Shown one piece after another: positions 50,811 to 59,199 of a stretch of DNA of 64,000 nucleotides. Source of the DNA: Singulisphaera sp. GP187 (GTDB taxonomy: Bacteria; Planctomycetota; Phycisphaerae; Phycisphaerales; SM1A02). The position numbers and the translations under genes were made by a program. Within the stretch, counting starts at the first letter, position 1. The number at the start of each line of letters is the position of its first letter. Under the pieces are notes generated by a model that was not told the DNA's origin, did not search any database, and saw only the letters and a program-made list of their open reading frames with translations. The stretch lies in assembly GCA_945871915.1 (NCBI GenBank), contig CAMBXO010000006.1, forward strand, positions 62,001 through 126,000, in the 5' to 3' direction.

Positions 50811-53800
50811 ATGGCTCAGGCTCCCGCACATTCCGCCGCAACGACCGACGGAGCACCCGATTCCGGGGGGCTTGCGAAATCCTACCTCCCATCTGACAAC
50901 GAGCCTCGCGTGTGGGCGTTGTGGCGAAAGGCAAATTGCTTTGCGTCGCAACCAGATTCCGGTCGGCCGCCCTATTGCGTGTTCATTCCACCGCCCAATG
51001 TCACCGCTGCATTGCACCTTGGCCATGCCCTGAACAATTCGTTGCAGGACGCACTGTGCCGCCACGCACGCATGAAGGGCATGGATGTTCTGTGGATGCC
51101 AGGCACCGATCACGCGGGCATTGCTACGCAGACCATTGTGGAGCGTCGGCTGGCGCTCACCGGAAAGCGGCGCACCGATTTCACTCGAGACGCATTCGTC
51201 TTGCAGGTGCAGGCATGGAAGGACGAATATGAGGCAACCATCCTGAGTCAGTTGCAGGAAATGGGAGCCAGTTGCGACTACGCACGCACTCGATTCACCA
51301 TGGATGCAGTCTGTGCGGCCGCCGTGCATGAAGCCTTTTTCCAGTTGTTCAATGAAGGACTGATTGAGCGAGGCCTGCGATTGGTGAACTGGGATCCGGC
51401 GACACGCACTGCGTTGGCCGATGACGAAGTGGAAATGAAAGAGGTGGAGGGGCGCATGTGGCTCTTGCGATATCCACTCGAAGATGGACAAGGACATGTC
51501 ACGGTGGCCACAACAAGGCCGGAGACCATGCTTGGTGACACGGCCGTTGCCATCCATCCGCGTGATCCTCTCGCGGCGTCTCTACGTGGCAAGCGTGTTC
51601 GACTTCCGATTGTGGGGCGAATCATTCCGATTGTGGAAGATGACTTTGTGGTCAGACCGGTTTCTCGCGGAGGCGATCCAGCCGATGCCAAGGCCGCCGT
51701 GGCCACTGGGTTTTTGAAAGTTACTCCTGCGCACGACCCCAATGACTGGGAGATCGGCCGTCGACATGGGTTGGCGGTGATCAATGTGCTTGGTCCAGAT
51801 GCCACCATCAGTGATCGCCACGGATGGAGTGATGTTTCAAGTGAAGCACGCGTGATGATTGGTTTGAGCCGCGAGCAAGCTTGCAAGGCGGTGGTGAAGT
51901 GGTTTGCCGACCATGGGTTGCTCGAAGGTGAAAAACCGTGGAGTCATGCGGTTGGTCACAGTGAACGAAGTGGGGTGGCGATCGAGCCGTGGCTCAGCGA
52001 ACAATGGTTTGTCAAGGTGACGGATGACCGTATGCGTGGCGCGGCCCTTCGCGCGATGGATCCATCTCAGTTTGAAGGAACGTCTCCAGCAGGGACCGCC
52101 GTTGGTGATGGTCAAATCAAATTCTTCCCTGCTCGGTATGCCAAGACCTTTCAGCACTGGCATGAGCATTTGCGAGACTGGTGTATCAGTCGGCAATTGT
52201 GGTGGGGACATCGCATTCCAGTGTGGAGTCGCGCCGCCGCAGGAGAAGCCGCCGCCATCGGCGCCGCTGCCAAGGTGGGTGACATGGTTGCCGTGCCGTC
52301 GCCGTTTGCAAGAGGTGGTGCAAGTCACCGCGTCCGAAGGCGTGACGATGGATCCATGGAGGAACTGGTCTGTCTGTCTGAGCGAAGTGCGGCTCTCTCG
52401 GCGGAATTGGAGCGAGCAGGATTTGTACAGGATGCCGATGTGCTGGACACGTGGTTTTCTAGTGCGCTGTGGCCCTTGAGCACGCTTGGATGGCCCAACC
52501 CAAAGGCCGTTGGCATGGAAGGACTGTTGCAGCGATACAACCCAAGTGCGGTGCTGAGTACCGCTCGGGAAATCATCACGCTGTGGGTGAGTCGAATGAC
52601 CATGTTCAATCGATACTTTCTTGCGGGCAAGGTGCCGTTTCGCCATGTGTTGATTCACCCTGTGATTCAAGATGGATTCGGTCAACGCATGAGCAAGAGC
52701 TTGGGCAACGGATTGGATCCGCGTGATGTCATTCACTCGCATGGCGCCGATGCATTGCGTTACACGCTGCTGGACATGACCACCGACACGCAGGATCTTC
52801 GTGTGGCGGTGGACATGATCGATCCGCACACGGGCGAGGCGTTCACTCCGAAGTTCATTCGCTCGCCAAGCGGGCATCAAGTGGCCGCGCCCATTCAGAC
52901 AAGCCCGAAGGATTCCTCTCTCACGATGGTGAGTTCGTATGGTGCCGCAAGCGGATTGGCGACACCGACGGAGTGCCAGCCGGTCGCTCGCAACACCAGC
53001 TCGCGGTTTGATCTTGGACGCAACTTTGCAACCAAATTGTGGAACGCCACGAGGTTTGTTCTGGCCAATACTCCCGCACCCGCTTCGCATGTGAAGGTTT
53101 CCACCCGTCCATCGCTTGATCGGTGGATGCTTTCTCGTGTGGCGCGAGCCGTGCATCGAGCCGATGCAGCACTGACCGAGTATCGCTTGAGTGAATACGC
53201 CGCAACGTGCTACGACGCACTGTGGAGAGATTTTTGCGATTGGTATTTGGAGGCGGCCAAGCCCTCAGCCAAAGGCGACCCAGAGCGTCAAGCCGTCATG
53301 CTGATCACGCTCGACGCCATCGTTCGGTTGTTGCATCCCGCGATGCCCTTTGTCACGGAAGGCTTGTGGAGTGCGTTGCAAGCCAAGCGAAATTCGCAGA
53401 TTGCAGGCATCTCGCTTCCGCCCTCAGAGATTCTTGCGGTTGCCGCGTGGCCTCACGCGGATGTGTGCCTGATTGATCCAGCGGTCGAGAGAGAATTTGA
53501 ACGCATGCAATCGCTGGTCGAAGTGATTCGCACGGTGCGAGGTGAGCGAAATGTTGCGCCTCGCAAAAAGATTCGATTGTGCGCGAGTTCCCATGTCAAG
53601 ACCATCTGCGATGCGAGCGATGGTGTGGTGGAAGCCATGTGTGGACTTGAGTCCATCGTTCCGCCCACCGCGACTCGCAGTGCGGGGTCCGCTGCATTTC
53701 CGTTTGAGGGAGAGGAGTGCTGGTTGGATGGTCTTGTGGAACAGGTGGATGTTTCGGCTGAGCGTTCGAGGCTGTCCAAAGTGATTTCGGAAAGGCGCCG

Positions 53801-53951
53801 CGCGGCCGAGGGGTATCGAGGCAAACTTTCAAACAGTGGTTACCTTGCCAAAGCGCCGCCGCAAGTTGTTGAGGAGACTCGAGCCATGTTGCAGGCGGCG
53901 GAAGCGGATTGTGCCGCTGCAGAGCGAGCCTTGAAGGCATTGGATTCTTGA
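50811..53951 (+). CDS. valS: Valine-tRNA ligase
   Basis: A 1046-residue class I synthetase that charges tRNA-Val and edits threonine. The HIGH motif is H69-LGH in PPNVTAALHLGHA. The KMSKS motif reads R626-MSKS. The CP1 editing domain includes TTRPETMLGDTAVAIHP, and WDP and SRQLWWGHRIPVW are also present. The C-terminal part has the coiled-coil arm (about 980-1046). It is longer than the E. coli enzyme (951): about 50 residues are inserted between RVAVDMIDPHTGEAF and the FDLGRNFATKLWN block, and a low-complexity Ala/Gly loop follows SRQLWWGHRIPVW. The stop overlaps the next gene (TGATG). A TAGGAT lies nine bases before the ATG. Confidence 0.96.
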   Translation: MAQAPAHSAATTDGAPDSGGLAKSYLPSDNEPRVWALWRKANCFASQPDSGRPPYCVFIPPPNVTAALHLGHALNNSLQDALCRHARMKGMDVLWMPGTDHAGIATQTIVERRLALTGKRRTDFTRDAFVLQVQAWKDEYEATILSQLQEMGASCDYARTRFTMDAVCAAAVHEAFFQLFNEGLIERGLRLVNWDPATRTALADDEVEMKEVEGRMWLLRYPLEDGQGHVTVATTRPETMLGDTAVAIHPRDPLAASLRGKRVRLPIVGRIIPIVEDDFVVRPVSRGGDPADAKAAVATGFLKVTPAHDPNDWEIGRRHGLAVINVLGPDATISDRHGWSDVSSEARVMIGLSREQACKAVVKWFADHGLLEGEKPWSHAVGHSERSGVAIEPWLSEQWFVKVTDDRMRGAALRAMDPSQFEGTSPAGTAVGDGQIKFFPARYAKTFQHWHEHLRDWCISRQLWWGHRIPVWSRAAAGEAAAIGAAAKVGDMVAVPSPFARGGASHRVRRRDDGSMEELVCLSERSAALSAELERAGFVQDADVLDTWFSSALWPLSTLGWPNPKAVGMEGLLQRYNPSAVLSTAREIITLWVSRMTMFNRYFLAGKVPFRHVLIHPVIQDGFGQRMSKSLGNGLDPRDVIHSHGADALRYTLLDMTTDTQDLRVAVDMIDPHTGEAFTPKFIRSPSGHQVAAPIQTSPKDSSLTMVSSYGAASGLATPTECQPVARNTSSRFDLGRNFATKLWNATRFVLANTPAPASHVKVSTRPSLDRWMLSRVARAVHRADAALTEYRLSEYAATCYDALWRDFCDWYLEAAKPSAKGDPERQAVMLITLDAIVRLLHPAMPFVTEGLWSALQAKRNSQIAGISLPPSEILAVAAWPHADVCLIDPAVEREFERMQSLVEVIRTVRGERNVAPRKKIRLCASSHVKTICDASDGVVEAMCGLESIVPPTATRSAGSAAFPFEGEECWLDGLVEQVDVSAERSRLSKVISERRRAAEGYRGKLSNSGYLAKAPPQVVEETRAMLQAAEADCAAAERALKALDS

Positions 53952-55129
53952 TGAAACACGTGATCGCCGTCAATCTTGTGCTGGTGCCTGCGTGGTGGTT
54001 CATCGGTTGCACCTCTGAGGCGGCAACTCCGCTCTCGCGAACCCTGCCAAGTCCGGCAGCCGTGGCCGATCCGCCGCGGGTTCCTGCCACAGCGCCGCCA
54101 AGTCCCGGGGTCGTTCGTTCAAGCACCGTGTGGAGTGATGGTGGAATTGCGGGCGTTCGTGTTCGAACCGAACACTACAACTTGCACCTTGCGTTGAAGG
54201 ACCCAACCTTCCGCGACATGCTGCCTGCCTATATGGAAGCCTGCCACTTTGCGTACGCCACGGTTCTTGGCGAACTTCCAATTCCCAATGACCAACTCGA
54301 GTTGTACATCTTTTCCTCTCGTTCTCCGTGGGAGGAGTGGACCAAGAACACGCTTGGAAAAGATGCAGACATTTATCTTGGGCTTGGGCGTGGCGGTTTT
54401 ACGGCCGATGGCGTGAGCGTGTTGTATGACCTCGGTCGCGTGGACACGCTGACCATCGCCGCACATGAGGGGTGGCATCAATTCAGCCAGAAGTCGCTCA
54501 AACATCCGTTGCCCACCTACTTGGAAGAAGGTCTTGCATGCTGGATGGAGGGAACGCGGCTGTCTCGAGATGGCGTGCCGATGGCGTTCAAGCCGTGGAA
54601 GAATTTTGAGCGGTGGACGGAATTGCGAAACGCATTTCGAGATGAGAATCTTATTTCCCTTGGCGAGTTGCTCGAAACATCTCCCCAATTGTGTTTGCAA
54701 AAGGGAAAGAATTCCTTACTCACCTATTACGCGCAGTGTTGGGCGCTGATTCACTTTCTGCATGATGGTGAGCAAGGCAAGTATCGCCCATCGTTGCTGC
54801 GCCTCATGAAGGACGCGGCCGAGGGAAAACTTGCGGCAAAGTTGGCTGGGAGCCGAGCCATTGCCAATCCGATTCTTCGAAAGAAAGCGGTTCAAAGTCG
54901 CACCGGCAACGGCGTAATGCTGGAGTATTTCAATCCTGATTTCTCGGCTCTCAAAGGGGAATATGATCGATTCGTTGTGGAGGTTTGTAAGCGGGGTGCA
55001 GGGGACAGAATCTTTCGAGGCGAAAGCCCACTCACCGCGGCTGCGGCGGATTCGAAACCACTCGTGACGCAACCACCCGCAGCGCAACCACCAGCGATGC
55101 AACCTCCAGCGACGCAGCCTCCGAAGTAA
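53951..55129 (+). CDS. Lipoprotein with gluzincin-type HExxH metalloprotease motif
   Basis: 392 residues from the ATG at 53951. C20 follows a signal sequence (WWFIGC), so it is probably a lipoprotein. The zinc site is H172-EGWH and the downstream glutamate pair E192/E193 in YLEEGLACWMEG, a layout shared with DUF1570-type and related putative gluzincins. A proline-rich linker follows the signal. The tail is four imperfect copies of a QPPA unit and may be an attachment or flexible end. The substrate is unknown. It is coupled to valS by overlapping stop and start codons. Confidence 0.7.
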   Translation: MKHVIAVNLVLVPAWWFIGCTSEAATPLSRTLPSPAAVADPPRVPATAPPSPGVVRSSTVWSDGGIAGVRVRTEHYNLHLALKDPTFRDMLPAYMEACHFAYATVLGELPIPNDQLELYIFSSRSPWEEWTKNTLGKDADIYLGLGRGGFTADGVSVLYDLGRVDTLTIAAHEGWHQFSQKSLKHPLPTYLEEGLACWMEGTRLSRDGVPMAFKPWKNFERWTELRNAFRDENLISLGELLETSPQLCLQKGKNSLLTYYAQCWALIHFLHDGEQGKYRPSLLRLMKDAAEGKLAAKLAGSRAIANPILRKKAVQSRTGNGVMLEYFNPDFSALKGEYDRFVVEVCKRGAGDRIFRGESPLTAAAADSKPLVTQPPAAQPPAMQPPATQPPK

Positions 55130-55164
55130 ACGGCCCGTCACCCGAAGGTGCTGCCAAATCAAAA

Positions 55165-55251
55165 AGGTGGGGAGGGGATTCGAACCCCTGAGGCCCTTTC
55201 AGGCCTAGCCGATTTCAAGTCGGCTGCGTTCAACCGCTCTGCCACCCCACC
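55165..55251 (-). tRNA. tRNA-Ser (anticodon UGA)
   Basis: A class II tRNA on the minus strand. The acceptor pairs GGTGGGG with CCCCACC. The anticodon arm is GCCGA-CTTGAAA-TCGGC (anticodon TGA). A long variable arm (AGGCC/GGCCT) and T-arm GGGG-TTCGAAT-CCCC are present. The long variable arm and UGA anticodon identify serine. CCA is not encoded. The base after the acceptor (position 55165) is T on this strand, not the usual G discriminator, and it is followed by more T residues that could end transcription. Confidence 0.93.
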
Positions 55252-55316
55252 GATGCGCCTGCATGCTAACGGTGTTGCCGAAGTTCAAGAATGGAAAGAA
55301 CTCCGTTGGCCGCGGG

Positions 55317-55937
55317 TTAGACACTCGGCTGGACCAACGCCCACGCAAGAAGCAAACATGCGATCAATGATCCGGCGGCAATCGTGGTGGCAAAGACAAG
55401 CCACAGGTGCAAGCGTCCTTGCACTCGCTCCATAGCCTCGTCGTGACTTCGCGTCTGCTCCAAAATTCCCTGCAACGCATCAGCATTGCGACGCTGCCCC
55501 GTGGAAAGGTCTCCAATTCCCTGACTCAAACTGGTCACACCGTCAGCCACACGTTGCGAGGCCTGATGATTTAAGTCCAGCTGTTGCTGCACAAGACCAA
55601 AGGTGTCCGTTTGTCGCCCAACACCATCGGCAATGCGACGAAGCGTGTCTTCAATACTCTGATCTCGCAGCCGCTGTTGCACCAAAGCCGAACCGATGGC
55701 CTCGCCAAGGCGAGCCTGCTGACGAGCGATTTCTGGAAGACTTTGCAAACTGTCAGGCAATTTCTCAAGGAGCGGAAGCACGCTCAGGCGTTCCGTGGCG
55801 TCATGACGCAGATGATCCGCGATGGCAATCAGCGCTGTTGCAACGGCGCTGGAATCCGGGGTGTGCCGAACGGGCGCGGCTTCCTGAACCTCGGGCGATC
55901 CCACAAAAAGTCGACGCATAGATGCAAGCAGGCTCAT
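55317..55937 (-). CDS. Coiled-coil protein with C-terminal membrane anchor
   Basis: 206 residues. A long helical region (about 30-175) with heptad-like spacing and repeated Gln/Arg/Asp content is followed by one transmembrane helix at the C-terminus (LWLVFATTIAAGSLIACLLLAW), so it is probably a tail-anchored inner-membrane protein. There is no catalytic motif and no recognised family. A minus-strand TACACT lies nine bases before the ATG. It is divergent from the BtuF-like gene. The 65 bases between this gene and the tRNA (55252-55316) show nothing notable. Confidence 0.65.
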   Translation of the reverse strand: MSLLASMRRLFVGSPEVQEAAPVRHTPDSSAVATALIAIADHLRHDATERLSVLPLLEKLPDSLQSLPEIARQQARLGEAIGSALVQQRLRDQSIEDTLRRIADGVGRQTDTFGLVQQQLDLNHQASQRVADGVTSLSQGIGDLSTGQRRNADALQGILEQTRSHDEAMERVQGRLHLWLVFATTIAAGSLIACLLLAWALVQPSV

Positions 55938-55978
55938 CGCCGAAGCAGTGTAGCGGCTAGGAATGCACGGTTCAGTGC

Positions 55979-55984
55979 TAGCAT
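55979..55984 (+). promoter_or_regulatory. -10-like TAGCAT box, leaderless start of the importer operon
   Basis: TAGCAT, six bases, then ATG at 55991. Confidence 0.4.
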
Positions 55985-55990
55985 CGGCGC

Positions 55991-56806
55991 ATGCGCTGCG
56001 TGTCTCTGCTGCTTGCCCTTGTCATGATCGCAGGGTGCGGGAAATCAGAAAAAGAGGCTGCGAAAGGTGCCGCCTCCGAGCGAGGTGAGATCACACGTAT
56101 CGCATCCTTCTCCCCGGCCATCACCAGTTCCCTTATTGCGTGCGGCTGGCGAGAGCGATTGGTTGGCCGCTCGCCGTGGTGTCGCGGTGCGGACGATGTG
56201 CCGGTGGTGGGGTCACTGTATGAAGTCGATCTTGAGCGACTGGCCGCAGCGAACCCGCAAGTGATTTTTGTGCAACGCAGCGCTTCGGGCGTTCCACCCT
56301 CGCTGAACCAGGCGGCCATGGAACGAAACTGGAGAGTTGTTCAGATTCCTGCGACCACGCTTGCAGAAGTTCGATCGCTTGAAGAGGCGATCGGAGTGGA
56401 AATCGGTGAAGAGCCAGCGGTGGAGACCTTGCGGCAACGGTGGAACGCAGCCTTGGCTCCCTGCGAAATGGCTCGGGAACGATCCCCGTGCGTGTTGCTC
56501 TACTCGGCGCAACCGTTGCAGGCGTTTGGAGCGACGTCGTACCTCGCAGAAATCTGGCAAGCGTGGGGTGGCCGCGTGTTGCCTGCACGAGACATGGATT
56601 CCGTCTTGCGGCTCGAAGACCTTTTTGCTTTATCGCCTCGCAGCGTGTTGCTGGTGGGTTCTCCCGATCACGCACTCGCACACGCATGTCAGCAGCAGTC
56701 CGTTGTGTATGAAGTCATTCCGTATCCGGGCCTTCTTCGACCGGGACCAGAGTTGCTCGAAGCATTGGAGTCGTGGCGTTCAAACGGAAAGAGCGTTTCG
56801 CCATGA
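55991..56806 (+). CDS. ABC transporter substrate-binding lipoprotein, BtuF/FhuD-like
   Basis: 271 residues. A lipoprotein signal ends at C16 (ALVMIAGC). The body is a class III (cobalamin/siderophore/haem) binding protein: RIASFSPAITSSLIACG and VVGSLYEVDLERLAAANPQVIFV are typical. Two lobes joined by a long helix would bind the ligand between them. The residues RSPWCRG near position 57 are reminiscent of BtuF, but ligand choice among cobalamin, haem and siderophore cannot be made from sequence. It forms an operon with a permease and an ATPase, each overlapping by ATGA. Confidence 0.82.
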   Translation: MRCVSLLLALVMIAGCGKSEKEAAKGAASERGEITRIASFSPAITSSLIACGWRERLVGRSPWCRGADDVPVVGSLYEVDLERLAAANPQVIFVQRSASGVPPSLNQAAMERNWRVVQIPATTLAEVRSLEEAIGVEIGEEPAVETLRQRWNAALAPCEMARERSPCVLLYSAQPLQAFGATSYLAEIWQAWGGRVLPARDMDSVLRLEDLFALSPRSVLLVGSPDHALAHACQQQSVVYEVIPYPGLLRPGPELLEALESWRSNGKSVSP

Positions 56807-57795
56807 GCGGAACCGTTCGCCGCGGATGGTGTGTGCTCCTAGTGGCGTTGGTGGCGTGTGTCGTGGCGCGCCTACTGGTTTCACGATCACTTGACGGAGG
56901 GTTGGATATTGGGTGGAGTGAAACCGCGCTGCCGTGGCGCGTGGGCGCCATCGTGAGCGCGAGCGCGGCTGGCGCAGCGTTGGCCCTCTCTGGAGTGTTT
57001 CTACAAACGCTGCTTCGCAATCCTCTTGCCTCGCCATTTGTCCTAGGTTTAAGCGGCGGCGCGCAAGCCGCCGTCTCCGTAGCAGCGGTGGTGGCGTGGA
57101 AAACCGCAAGCGAATTCCCCCAACAAATGCAGTGGATGGTCGGCACGGTGGGCGCCATCTCGGCGCTGCTGCTTTGTGTGATGTTTGGTCGATCACGGGA
57201 CCGAGGGCTTGACCCAATGAGTCTCATTCTTGCAGGGGTGGTGGTGGCCGCCATGACTGGAAGCATTGCCACGCTGTGTGAATGGTTGCTCCCACCCAAT
57301 GAGCGAGCAGGCGTTTTTGCCTGGTCGATGGGTCGAATTCCTGAAGCACCTGATCGAGCGGTGTTGACGGCACTGCTCTTGGTTCTGATGGTTTCATTCT
57401 GGTTCTTCCAGGTTCGATCGCGAGACCTCGACGCAATGCAATTCAGTGATGATGAGGCCAGGTCGATTGGAGTACGTTTGAATCGCCAGCGGTGGAGCCT
57501 GATCGTGGCAAGCAGTGCGCTCGCTGCGGTGGCCACGGCGCTCTGCGGCCCTCTGGCCTTTGTTGGATTGGTGGCTCCACATGCGGCTCGAAGTTTGCTG
57601 GGGGCTTCTCATCGTCGCCTCCTGATCGGTAGCGTGGTGGCGGGTGCGGCGCTCCTTGTGCTTGCGGATGCCGTGCGGTCCATCATTCCGGTGCAAGGTG
57701 GTCGCCTGCCCATCGGTGTGGTCTGTGCGTTGGCGGGCGGTCCGGCGTTTCTGTTCTTGTTGCGGCGTGGCGCCGGAAGGATCTGGCAGCAATGA
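56803..57795 (+). CDS. ABC transporter permease, FecCD/BtuC family
   Basis: A 330-residue membrane protein with about ten helices, one per BtuC-type subunit. FLQTLLRNPLASPFVLGLSGG and GPLAFVGLVAPHAARSLLG are the characteristic FecCD blocks that contact the ATPase. It works as a homodimer for cobalamin, haem or Fe-siderophore import. I use the ATG at 56803 because it overlaps the upstream stop (ATGA). It also overlaps the ATPase gene by ATGA. Confidence 0.87.
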   Translation: MSGTVRRGWCVLLVALVACVVARLLVSRSLDGGLDIGWSETALPWRVGAIVSASAAGAALALSGVFLQTLLRNPLASPFVLGLSGGAQAAVSVAAVVAWKTASEFPQQMQWMVGTVGAISALLLCVMFGRSRDRGLDPMSLILAGVVVAAMTGSIATLCEWLLPPNERAGVFAWSMGRIPEAPDRAVLTALLLVLMVSFWFFQVRSRDLDAMQFSDDEARSIGVRLNRQRWSLIVASSALAAVATALCGPLAFVGLVAPHAARSLLGASHRRLLIGSVVAGAALLVLADAVRSIIPVQGGRLPIGVVCALAGGPAFLFLLRRGAGRIWQQ

Positions 57796-58568
57796 GTGTG
57801 CAAGCAGAATCTCTTCGCGTTGAACTTGGAGAATTTGTCCTCGGTCCGCTCTCCTTAGAGTTTCCAACCGGTAGCGTGACAGCGATTGTGGGAGCCAATG
57901 GCTGTGGAAAGACCACGCTGCTGCGAGCGGTGTGTGGGGTGCAGCAACTTGCCTTGGGACATGTGCGGGTAAACGGATGCACGGTTCACTCCATGCACGA
58001 GGGCAAACGTGCGGCTCGCATGGCGATGGTTGTTCAGCGGCCGACTGTTCCGTTTGGACTTTCGGTGCGAGAAACCATTGAACTTGGTCGGCTCACATTG
58101 CCGCATGCACCATCTGCGATTGACCGGGCTCTGCATGAAACAGGGCTCACGGAATTGCAACATCAATCGGTTGCCACACTTTCTGAGGGGCAACGCCATC
58201 GAACAGCCTTTGCTCGCGCACTGGCTCAACGCAATCCGGAATTGCACATGGTGACCATTGACGAACCAACTGCATCGCTGGACCCTGTGTGGTCTGTTGC
58301 CATGTCAGCGTTATTGCCAACGTGGGCAGCCGAAGGCGTGGCGATTCTGGTGGCCACACACGACTTGGCTTTTGCTGCGGCGTGTTGTGATCGCGCCGTG
58401 TTGCTGGACCGCGGAGCCGTGGTTGAAAGTGGTGCAATCGAAACAGTCTTGACCCAAGAGAAACTGTCCATGCTCTTTGGAACCCGCTTTACGACGGTGC
58501 ATGGCCTCACGGCGATACCTGTTCCAATGCCTTGGTGGCCCGGGCGGACTACCATGGGTGCCAAGTGA
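57792..58568 (+). CDS. ABC transporter ATP-binding protein, BtuD/FecE-like
   Basis: A 258-residue ATPase. Walker A is GANGCGKTT (34-42). The signature reads LSEGQRHRTAFARAL rather than LSGGQ. Walker B is MVTIDEPTASLDP and the switch is THDLAF. This matches ATPases of iron-siderophore/cobalamin importers. With the upstream permease and binding protein it makes a complete BtuFCD-type system. The stop overlaps the GTG of the next small gene (GTGA), hinting that its product belongs to the same unit. Confidence 0.87.
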   Translation: MSVQAESLRVELGEFVLGPLSLEFPTGSVTAIVGANGCGKTTLLRAVCGVQQLALGHVRVNGCTVHSMHEGKRAARMAMVVQRPTVPFGLSVRETIELGRLTLPHAPSAIDRALHETGLTELQHQSVATLSEGQRHRTAFARALAQRNPELHMVTIDEPTASLDPVWSVAMSALLPTWAAEGVAILVATHDLAFAAACCDRAVLLDRGAVVESGAIETVLTQEKLSMLFGTRFTTVHGLTAIPVPMPWWPGRTTMGAK

Positions 58569-59095
58569 AATACGAAGTCTTGATCATGCTGGGTGTGGTG
58601 GGTGCCATTAATCTGATTGGTCGCATTGTTGCGGCGCGCGCCAAAGCTGCAAAAGAGCGAGCGGTCCTTGAGTCGCTATCCGGTCAGCGTCCAGTGATCC
58701 AATCTCAGCCCCGATCGACAAGCCGGGTTCCAAGCCAGACCGCCCGCACCGTTCATGCGAAGCAATCGCAACCAAAACTCAAGCCTCGGATCATTGGGCA
58801 AACTCACTCGGCACAGGCTCAAGTTGGCACATCACAGCCTCGCTCGGCAAAGATTTCAGTCAGCACTTCGCACTCGCAATCGGTAAAAATTCCAGTCAGC
58901 ACTTCGCAATCTCAATCGGTAAGGACTCCGGCTCCTCCTTCCTTGCCCGCAGTTCCGAGTGTTCGAATTTTGGGCCTCATGGCGGTGGCGGCACCAAAGC
59001 GTGCTCCACGAAAGTGGACGGCGCATAGGTTCCGAGAGGCTGTAATCGCGAGCGAACTTCTTGCTAAGCCGATTTCGTTGCGTTACGAAATGTAA
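58565..59095 (+). CDS. Small membrane protein with tandem Ser/Gln repeats
   Basis: 176 residues from a GTG that overlaps the ATPase stop. One N-terminal hydrophobic helix (VLIMLGVVGAINLIGRIV) is followed by a basic, Ser/Gln/Pro-rich low-complexity region that includes a 12-residue direct repeat (residues 96-119). A more ordered C-terminus has KWTAHRFREAVIASELLAKP. I know no matching family. Translational coupling suggests a link with the BtuFCD-type importer, but a role is not proven. Confidence 0.6.
   Translation: MKYEVLIMLGVVGAINLIGRIVAARAKAAKERAVLESLSGQRPVIQSQPRSTSRVPSQTARTVHAKQSQPKLKPRIIGQTHSAQAQVGTSQPRSAKISVSTSHSQSVKIPVSTSQSQSVRTPAPPSLPAVPSVRILGLMAVAAPKRAPRKWTAHRFREAVIASELLAKPISLRYEM
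58850..58921 (+). repeat. Tandem 36-base direct repeat inside the 58565 gene
   Basis: Two adjacent copies of a 36-base unit (58850-58885, 58886-58921) that differ at only a few positions and encode KISVSTSHSQSV and KIPVSTSQSQSV. The close similarity suggests a recent slippage duplication. Confidence 0.75.
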
Positions 59096-59101
59096 TCTCG
59101 T

Positions 59102-59137
59102 TCGATCATGAAGCCGTCGTGAAGCCTGCATGATCGA
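59102..59137. promoter_or_regulatory. Inverted repeat upstream of accB, candidate operator
   Basis: TCGATCATG (59102-59110) and CATGATCGA (59129-59137) form a perfect nine-base inverted repeat with an 18-base gap. The right arm lies inside a second palindrome, TGATCGATCA (59131-59140). It sits directly before the TACACT -10 box of accB and overlaps where a -35 element would be, so it could bind a regulator of fatty acid synthesis. It lacks a T tract, so a terminator for the upstream gene is less likely. Confidence 0.42.
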
Positions 59138-59148
59138 TCAGAATGTCG

Positions 59149-59154
59149 TACACT
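59149..59154 (+). promoter_or_regulatory. -10 box TACACT of accB
   Basis: TACACT is 45 bases before the accB ATG, so this transcript has a conventional leader. A GAGGAA-like ribosome-binding site lies about 10 bases before the ATG. Confidence 0.42.
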
Positions 59155-59199
59155 TTGTGCCCAGTCTTCATTCCGAATACCGCGAGGAACTAAGAAATT

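Noticed and set aside
51837-53156. A 439-codon open frame antisense to valS
   Set aside because: Entirely within valS; no domain and no start context.
58850-58921. 36-base tandem repeat considered as CRISPR or attachment site
   Set aside because: The copies are directly adjacent with no spacer and lie in frame inside a coding region.
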